Part shown: positions 40,367 to 45,833 of the stretch, one piece after another
Numbering within the stretch: position 1 is the stretch's first letter
Layout: the number at the start of each line of letters is the position of its first letter
Source of the DNA: Candidatus Omnitrophota bacterium
Lineage (GTDB): Bacteria; Omnitrophota; Gorgyraeia; Tantalellales; Tantalellaceae
DNA: 45,833 nucleotides
Direction: 5' to 3'
Assembly: GCA_018813285.1 (NCBI GenBank)
Contig: JAHJBY010000006.1
Location: forward strand, 1 to 45,833
Notes under the pieces: model-generated
Databases searched by the model: none
The model's input: only the letters and a program-made list of their open reading frames with translations
Told to the model about the DNA's origin: nothing
Position numbers and translations under genes: made by a program

Positions 40367-41431
40367 GTGGGAGTTATTGAGCGATATAAGCGGTATTTGC
40401 CGGTGACAGGCAAGACGCCGATAATAACATTGGAGGAAGGCGACACACCGCTTATAAAAGCCGACCCTATCGCCGAGAAAATAGGGCCCGGATATGACGT
40501 GTGGTTGAAATGCGAAGGACTCAACCCGACGGGCAGTTTTAAGGATCGGGGAATGACAATGGCTGTATCCAAAGCTGTAGAAGAGGGGGCGAATGCCGTA
40601 GTATGCGCTTCAACCGGGAACACTTCAGCTTCGGCGGCAGCTTATGCGGCAAGGTCAAATATAAAATGCATAGTGATCATTCCGGAAGGAGCCATTGCGC
40701 TTGGCAAATTGGCACAGGCGTTGATACACGGGGCGAAAGTAATAGCGATCAGGGGGAATTTTGACCAAGCATTGGAGATAGTACGTGAGATGAGCGAAAA
40801 ATATCCGGTTACGCTGGTTAACTCAGTGAATCCCTACAGGATCGAAGGGCAGAAAACGGGATCTTTCGAGATCTGTGATAAACTGGGACATGCGCCTTTC
40901 TACCATGCCCTGCCTGTTGGTAACGCGGGGAACATTACCGCGTATTGGAAGGGGTACAAAGAATACAAAGAAAAGGGGAACATTTGCCGGCTTCCCGTGA
41001 TGCTGGGATTCCAGGCTGCGGGATCAGCACCTATTGTTGAAAAGAGGGTGATAAAGGATCCTGAGACTATAGCGACAGCAATTAAAATTGGGAATCCGGC
41101 TAGTTGGGAACAAGCCGAAAATGCGCGAGATGAATCAGGCGGTTTGATCGAAAAAGTCACTGACGAGGAAATAATAGAGGCGTATAAGTTTTTGGCGGAG
41201 CGAGTCGGTGTTTTTGTAGAGCCTGCTTCAGCTACCAGTGTTGCCGGCATAATGAAAAAAGCACAGGATGGATATTTCCCGGACAATTCAAGAGAAAGAA
41301 AAAGGAAAGATATCGTGTGCATATTGACCGGGCATGGTTTGAAAGATCCGGACAGGGCGATAAAATGTCTTGAGCATCCGGTTGTAGTTAACGCGGATAT
41401 AGATGATGTTATCAAGGAGGCGGGACTTTAG
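40367..41431 (+). CDS. thrC: Threonine synthase
   Basis: A PLP enzyme, 354 residues, converting O-phosphohomoserine to threonine. Lys59 in NPTGSFKDRGM binds PLP; CASTGNTSASAAAYA and LPVGNAGN are typical of the short bacterial class. The start is GTG 40367 behind GGGGAGGAAAA. It lies 29 nt after hom and 2 nt before the ApgM-like gene, so the three are surely cotranscribed. Confidence 0.95.
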   Translation: MGVIERYKRYLPVTGKTPIITLEEGDTPLIKADPIAEKIGPGYDVWLKCEGLNPTGSFKDRGMTMAVSKAVEEGANAVVCASTGNTSASAAAYAARSNIKCIVIIPEGAIALGKLAQALIHGAKVIAIRGNFDQALEIVREMSEKYPVTLVNSVNPYRIEGQKTGSFEICDKLGHAPFYHALPVGNAGNITAYWKGYKEYKEKGNICRLPVMLGFQAAGSAPIVEKRVIKDPETIATAIKIGNPASWEQAENARDESGGLIEKVTDEEIIEAYKFLAERVGVFVEPASATSVAGIMKKAQDGYFPDNSRERKRKDIVCILTGHGLKDPDRAIKCLEHPVVVNADIDDVIKEAGL

Positions 41432-41433
41432 CT

Positions 41434-42636
41434 ATGAAGTATGTGATTCTTGTTCCAGATGGCATGGCCGGTCTTCCGATCGAAGAGCTGGGCGGACGCA
41501 CTTGCATGGAAGCTGCCGATATTCCGAATATGGACACGATCGCTCGACGAGGTGTGGTTGGCACGGTAATGAACGTGCCGAAAGGGATGACACCGGCCAG
41601 TGATGTGGCAAATCTTTCGATTTTGGGATATGACCCGGCAAAATATTATTGCGGGCGAGGTTCCCTGGAAGCGGCCAATCTTGGTATAGAACTCGATGAG
41701 AACAGCGTTGCTTTTAGGTTCAATACCGTTACGGTTTCAGATGGAAAAATGATCGACTACAGTGCCGGACATATCAGCACCAAAGAGACGTTGGTTCTGG
41801 TTGATCTGTTAAATCGCAAAATCGGAAGCGAAAAATTCCGTTTTTACGCGGGATGCAGTTATCGCAATTTATTAGTGGTCACCTGTGCGTCGTCAGAAGA
41901 AGCAGATCGGCTTAAGAAGATCGCGTGTTGTCCGCCGCATAACATCCTTGATCAATCTATTGAGAAACATCTGCCAAAAGACAAAGAATTAGCGGATATT
42001 ATGGAGAGATCACGCAAGGTGTTAGAGGAAACCGATGTTAACAAGGTTCGAGTGGATCTCGGCCAAAACCCGGCCAACATGATATGGTTGTGGGGACAGG
42101 GAAAAAAACCGAGCATTCCGACGTTCAAGGATGAGTTCGGTATTACCGGTGGCATAATCTCGGCTGTGGATCTTCTCAAGGGCATGGGAAAGATACTCGG
42201 TCTTGAGGTTGTGGATGTTCCGGGAGCAACGGGATATTACGATACGAATTATGAAGGAAAAGCAGTCGCCGCGCTTGACGTACTTAAGAGGAACGATATG
42301 GTGTTCATTCATGTGGAGGCGCCGGATGAGGCAGGGCATAACGGTGATATTCGGGCGAAGATAACGGCTATTGAGAATCTTGACAGTAAGATCGCCGGAC
42401 CTATCATCAAAGAACTTACGGATAAGTGTGATTTCCGGGTGCTTGTGTTGCCGGATCACCCTACACCCGTTAAACTCAGGACCCATACGGCTGACCCGGT
42501 GCCCTTCGCGATAGCCGGTAAGGGTATTGATGCTGATGATGTTGTGGTTTTTACTGAAAACTCGGCGAAAGCCGGTAGTATGAAAATACGACACGGACAT
42601 GAACTGATGAAATTTTTTTTGGGGAAAAGGAAATAG
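41434..42636 (+). CDS. ApgM-like alkaline-phosphatase-superfamily protein (putative homoserine kinase / phosphoglycerate mutase)
   Basis: A 400-residue archaeal-type cofactor-independent phosphoglycerate mutase homologue. Metal ligands include Asp9 (LVPDGMAG), the likely nucleophile Ser56 ([15 protein letters not shown]), [13 protein letters not shown] and VLPDHPTP. The subfamily encoded with hom and thrC has been annotated as a proposed homoserine kinase (TIGR02535). Here it sits 2 nt after thrC and 10 nt before lysC, and no GHMP-type thrB is present in the operon, which supports that role. Glycolytic phosphoglycerate mutase remains an alternative. Confidence 0.85.
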   Translation: MKYVILVPDGMAGLPIEELGGRTCMEAADIPNMDTIARRGVVGTVMNVPKGMTPASDVANLSILGYDPAKYYCGRGSLEAANLGIELDENSVAFRFNTVTVSDGKMIDYSAGHISTKETLVLVDLLNRKIGSEKFRFYAGCSYRNLLVVTCASSEEADRLKKIACCPPHNILDQSIEKHLPKDKELADIMERSRKVLEETDVNKVRVDLGQNPANMIWLWGQGKKPSIPTFKDEFGITGGIISAVDLLKGMGKILGLEVVDVPGATGYYDTNYEGKAVAALDVLKRNDMVFIHVEAPDEAGHNGDIRAKITAIENLDSKIAGPIIKELTDKCDFRVLVLPDHPTPVKLRTHTADPVPFAIAGKGIDADDVVVFTENSAKAGSMKIRHGHELMKFFLGKRK

Positions 42637-42646
42637 AAAAAAAGAT

Positions 42647-43876
42647 ATGGCTAAAAAGAGAATAATTGTGCAGAAATACGGAGGGACCAGCGTAGCCGAC
42701 CCGGGAAAAATAAAGCATGTAGCAAAACGGGTAAAAGAATGTAAAGATCGTGGATACGATGTAGCCGTTGTGGTGTCGGCCCTTGGTAAAACGACAGACG
42801 CTCTGTTAAATCTGGCTGCTGAGATCAGCAGCGATCCGGTGGAACGTGAACTGGATATGCTAATGTCGACCGGAGAACAGGTTTCCGTGGCGCTTCTGGC
42901 GATGGCGCTTCATGAAATAGGTGAGGAGGCGATATCCTTCACGGGTGCCCAGGTGGGTATTATAACGGATTCTTCGCATACTAAAGCCAGGATCCTGGAC
43001 ATATCTACTAAAAGGATCAAGGAACAGTTCGCAAAAGGGCGAATAGTGATTGTGGCCGGTTTTCAGGGAACGGATCCCGATCAGGAAATAACGACCCTCG
43101 GACGCGGTGGTTCAGATGTAACGGCAGTGGCATTAGCCAAGGTTCTCAGTGCGGAAGTCTGTGAGATATATACGGACGTTAAGGGTGTTTATACGGCTGA
43201 TCCCCGGACAGTAAAGAACGCGCGCAAGCTGGAAAACATAAGTTATGATGAGATGCTCGAGTTTGCTTCTCTTGGAGCTCAGGTGATGCAGGCGAGAAGC
43301 ATTGAGGTTGCGAGTAAATTCAATATACCCATACATGTAAGGGCGAGTTTTTGCGATGAGCAAGGGACAATGATATGCAAGGAGGTTAAGAAAATGGAAG
43401 ATGTACTGGTTCGCGGGGTAACCGTAAATAAAGATGAGGCAAAAGTTACCGTGTGCGACGTTCCGGATAAACCGGGTGAAGCGAGCCGGTTGTTTGCATG
43501 TCTGGCCAAGGCAAACATTAACGTGGACATGATCATACAAAACGTTTCCAGGACGAGGCGTACCGACATATCTTTTACGGTTCATGCTTCTGATCTAAAA
43601 AGGACGCAGGAAGTCGTTAAAGAGGCCAATAAAAAGATCGGGGCTATAGACGTAAAGTTTGACAAAGACGTCGCCAAGTTGTCTGTTGTCGGGGTTGGAA
43701 TGCGCAGCCATTCCGGCGTCGCGGCCAAGATGTTCGGTGCGCTTGCTTCAGAAAAGATAAACATTGATATGATCTCCACCAGCGAGATAAAGATATCCTG
43801 CGTGATCAGGAAGAAAGACGCTGAGGCGGCTGTAAGGGTAACCCATAAAGCTTTTGGTTTAAATAAAAAGAAATGA
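42647..43876 (+). CDS. lysC: Aspartate kinase
   Basis: Phosphorylates aspartate, the entry to lysine, threonine and methionine. The 409-residue product has [12 protein letters not shown] (10-21), the FTGAQVGI and [13 protein letters not shown] blocks, and two C-terminal ACT domains (about 265-335 and 345-409) for feedback by lysine and/or threonine. The ribosome site is weak. An internal start for a separate regulatory subunit is possible near 43386 or 43394 (GGAGGTTAAGAAAATGG), as in Bacillus-type LysC. Confidence 0.96.
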   Translation: MAKKRIIVQKYGGTSVADPGKIKHVAKRVKECKDRGYDVAVVVSALGKTTDALLNLAAEISSDPVERELDMLMSTGEQVSVALLAMALHEIGEEAISFTGAQVGIITDSSHTKARILDISTKRIKEQFAKGRIVIVAGFQGTDPDQEITTLGRGGSDVTAVALAKVLSAEVCEIYTDVKGVYTADPRTVKNARKLENISYDEMLEFASLGAQVMQARSIEVASKFNIPIHVRASFCDEQGTMICKEVKKMEDVLVRGVTVNKDEAKVTVCDVPDKPGEASRLFACLAKANINVDMIIQNVSRTRRTDISFTVHASDLKRTQEVVKEANKKIGAIDVKFDKDVAKLSVVGVGMRSHSGVAAKMFGALASEKINIDMISTSEIKISCVIRKKDAEAAVRVTHKAFGLNKKK

Positions 43877-43930
43877 ACCTGAAAAAAAGCGGGCGATAGC
43901 GTACGTCCGCGACAAAACGGCAGGCGAGAC

Positions 43931-45526
43931 ATGAAAAAAATACAAATGTATGATACGACGTTGCGGGACGGCGCGCAGTTTGAGGGGATATCTTTTTCCG
44001 TCAAGGACAAAATGCTCATAGCTGGAAAACTTGACGAACTCGGCGTCGACTATATCGAAGGTGGATGGCCGGGGGCCAATCCAAAAGAAGATGAGTTTTT
44101 CGTAGCGGCCGCTAAATCCTTGAAGCTTAAAACGTCAAAACTTGTCGCTTTTGGAAGCACCAGGCGTGTTAACGCGAAAGCGTCTTCGGACGTAATTCTC
44201 AAGGGGTTGCTTGCTGCCGAAACGAAATACGTAACTATCTTTGGTAAGAGCTGGGACCTGCATGTCAAAGCAGTGCTCAGGACTTCTTTGAAAGAGAACC
44301 TCAAGATGATAAGCGATTCCGTGGGTTTCCTCAAAAAGCAGGGACGGCATGTCATGTTTGACGCGGAACATTTTTTTGACGGATACGAAGAAAACCCGGA
44401 GTATGCCCTGAGTACCCTGAAAGCAGCTTCCGAGGCCGGCGCCGAGGCTATTATTCTTTGCGATACTAACGGCGGGTGTGTTACAAGCAGGGTGTTTGAG
44501 ATCGTCGAAGAGGTTGGAGAAGAACTGAACGCACGCTTGGGAATACACACGCATAATGACGCGGAAATGGCGGTTGCCAATTCTATTGCCGCGGTGCAGG
44601 CGGGTTGCGTGCAGGTCCAGGGAACATTCAATGGATATGGTGAACGATGTGGCAATGCCAATCTTGTTTCGATCATCCCGACTTTAAGGTTTAAACTTGG
44701 ATACGATTGTCTGTCTGATTTTGCGCTCAAAGAGCTGACAGAAGCGTCGAGATATGTCGCGGAGACCTCTAACATGAGACACCAGGATTCTCAACCTTAT
44801 GTTGGCAACAGCGCGTTCGCGCATAAGGCCGGTGTCCATGTCAACGCAATATTAAAAAATCGCAGATCTTATGAACATGTCGATCCTGTTATAGTAGGCA
44901 ATAGACGACGCATGTTGATATCAGAATTGTCAGGAAAATCCAGCATTATGGCGAAAGCTAAAGAAATGGGGCTTGTGATAGACAAAAAATCGGATAAAGC
45001 CAACAAAATACTGATCGAAGTTCAGGACATGGAAAAAAACGGTTATCAGTTCGAACTTGCTGAGGCTTCCCTGATGATGCTTATGCGCAGGGCCGTTGAG
45101 AAAGAAAAAAAACATTTTGTAATAAAAGACATCAGGGTCATTGTGGAGAAGCGGTTGGACGGGGATATCATTTCCGAGGCTACGGTAAAGGTTGAGGCGA
45201 ATGGTAAGGCGATGCATACTGTTTCTCTTGGTGACGGGCCTGTGCACGCGCTTGACAAGGCGCTCAGGAAGTCACTACAGGAATGTTATCCCGCCATTAG
45301 AGATATGCATTTGTCTGATTTCAGCGTGAGGGTTCTGGATGAAAAAGCCGGGACAGCGGCGAAAGTGCGTGTTCTTGTGCAGTCTCAGGACAAAACCGAT
45401 TCGTGGTGGACCGTGGGTGTCTCCGAGAACATTATCGAAGCGAGCTGGAAAGCGCTTATCGATTCTGTTGAATATAAATTCATAAAAGACGATAAAACAA
45501 AAAAGAGAAAGAAAGCCGGAAAATGA
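43931..45526 (+). CDS. cimA: (R)-citramalate synthase
   Basis: Condenses pyruvate and acetyl-CoA, starting the threonine-independent isoleucine route. The 531-residue product has DTTLRDGAQ (8-16), [19 protein letters not shown], which is characteristic of CimA, the metal motif HTHNDAEMA near residue 206 and a LeuA-type dimer/regulatory domain from about 395. The GGWPGANPK block favours CimA over isopropylmalate synthase. It starts 54 nt after lysC and overlaps valS by 4 nt. Confidence 0.92.
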   Translation: MKKIQMYDTTLRDGAQFEGISFSVKDKMLIAGKLDELGVDYIEGGWPGANPKEDEFFVAAAKSLKLKTSKLVAFGSTRRVNAKASSDVILKGLLAAETKYVTIFGKSWDLHVKAVLRTSLKENLKMISDSVGFLKKQGRHVMFDAEHFFDGYEENPEYALSTLKAASEAGAEAIILCDTNGGCVTSRVFEIVEEVGEELNARLGIHTHNDAEMAVANSIAAVQAGCVQVQGTFNGYGERCGNANLVSIIPTLRFKLGYDCLSDFALKELTEASRYVAETSNMRHQDSQPYVGNSAFAHKAGVHVNAILKNRRSYEHVDPVIVGNRRRMLISELSGKSSIMAKAKEMGLVIDKKSDKANKILIEVQDMEKNGYQFELAEASLMMLMRRAVEKEKKHFVIKDIRVIVEKRLDGDIISEATVKVEANGKAMHTVSLGDGPVHALDKALRKSLQECYPAIRDMHLSDFSVRVLDEKAGTAAKVRVLVQSQDKTDSWWTVGVSENIIEASWKALIDSVEYKFIKDDKTKKRKKAGK

Positions 45527-45833
45527 CGAGAGATATTCCTACCAGATATGACCCCAAGAAAATAGAAGAAAGGATCTACAAAAGCTGGGAAGACGAGAAA
45601 TCATTTCATGCCGAAACCGGAACGGGTAAGGTTTCGTACAGCATAGTTATACCGCCGCCGAATATCACCGGTGTTCTCCATATGGGTCACGCTCTCAATA
45701 ATACGATCCAGGACATCCTGGTAAGATGGAAACGCATGCAGGGGTATGAAACATTATGGCTGCCTGGTACGGATCATGCCGGTATTGCCACGCAGAATGT
45801 TGTCGAAAGGGACATGTCCGCCGAAGGGGTAAA
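45523..45833 (+). CDS. valS: Valyl-tRNA synthetase, N-terminal part (cut by window end)
   Basis: The first 103 codons of a class I synthetase. The [17 protein letters not shown] segment carries the HIGH motif as HMGH, and [15 protein letters not shown] is the following conserved block, both ValRS-like. ATG 45523 overlaps the cimA stop (ATGA). The gene runs off the right edge. Confidence 0.94.
   Translation, partial: MTRDIPTRYDPKKIEERIYKSWEDEKSFHAETGTGKVSYSIVIPPPNITGVLHMGHALNNTIQDILVRWKRMQGYETLWLPGTDHAGIATQNVVERDMSAEGV

Noticed and set aside
44050-44775. Long minus-strand open frame inside cimA (241 codons)
   Set aside because: It is fully antisense to a clear gene, has no family motif, and similar antisense frames occur under many genes here because of codon bias.

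Overview
The window is a 45.8 kb stretch of compact bacterial chromosome. Every gene I can support lies on the + strand: 41 complete protein genes, one valS cut by the right edge, and one tRNA-Pro. Overlapping ATGA stop/start junctions are common. GC content looks moderate, with GGAGG-type ribosome sites and sigma70-like promoters. The content is almost wholly core metabolism and housekeeping. There is no integrase, transposase, phage gene, CRISPR array or defence system. A complete ferredoxin-fused EtfA module, an archaeal-type phosphoglycerate-mutase homologue inside a threonine operon, and spacers rich in short dispersed repeats suggest an anaerobic candidate-phylum bacterium. Omnitrophota or a relative is my guess from gene content only; no rRNA is present to confirm it.

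Layout: (1) 1-300, a repeat module and promoter. (2) 301-2640, fabG-acpP-fabF for fatty acid elongation. (3) 2885-6151, an acyl-CoA dehydrogenase with EtfB and a ferredoxin-fused EtfA, shaped like electron-bifurcating Bcd/EtfAB or caffeyl-CoA reductase CarCDE. (4) 6335-10136, a 65-residue MerR-type helix-turn-helix protein directly before smc. (5) 10378-12741, pncC-thpR-recA. (6) 12767-27076, alaS followed by a his and trp supercluster (hisD-B-H-A-F-I, trpE-G-D-C-F-B-A). It holds every step from chorismate to tryptophan but lacks hisG, hisE and hisC. (7) 27106-36889, ruvX, an M16 peptidase, a site-2 protease with CBS domains, rpe, a phosphohexomutase, lepA, lepB, pgsA, der and plsY. (8) 37028-37519, an unrecognised two-gene unit with its own promoter and terminator. 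(9) 37748-38854, gpsA and tRNA-Pro(GGG). (10) 39036-45833, hom, thrC, an ApgM-like putative homoserine kinase, lysC, cimA and the start of valS: the aspartate-family and isoleucine branch.

How the genes fit together: fab genes with plsY, gpsA and pgsA cover fatty acid and phospholipid synthesis. The Etf module would couple acyl- or enoyl-CoA reduction to ferredoxin and NADH. The two amino acid blocks sit beside aminoacyl-tRNA synthetase genes. lepB, the site-2 protease and the M16 peptidase handle exported or membrane proteins.

The most unusual structure is in the spacers. A modular repeat occurs at 1-207 (reversed), 2712-2831 and 26057-26226. It has a shared left end, a variable core of 15-bp and 9-bp tandem units, and a right end with two strong hairpins resembling IS200/IS605 right ends or TnpB guide-RNA scaffolds. 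The core is expanded in the first copy, short and decayed in the third and absent in the second. The third copy fills the trpB-trpA gap. Several other small repeat families (a GGGGCGAAA palindrome, ACTGAAA strings, GCAATAC heptamers, a 24-bp tandem repeat) occupy most remaining spacers.
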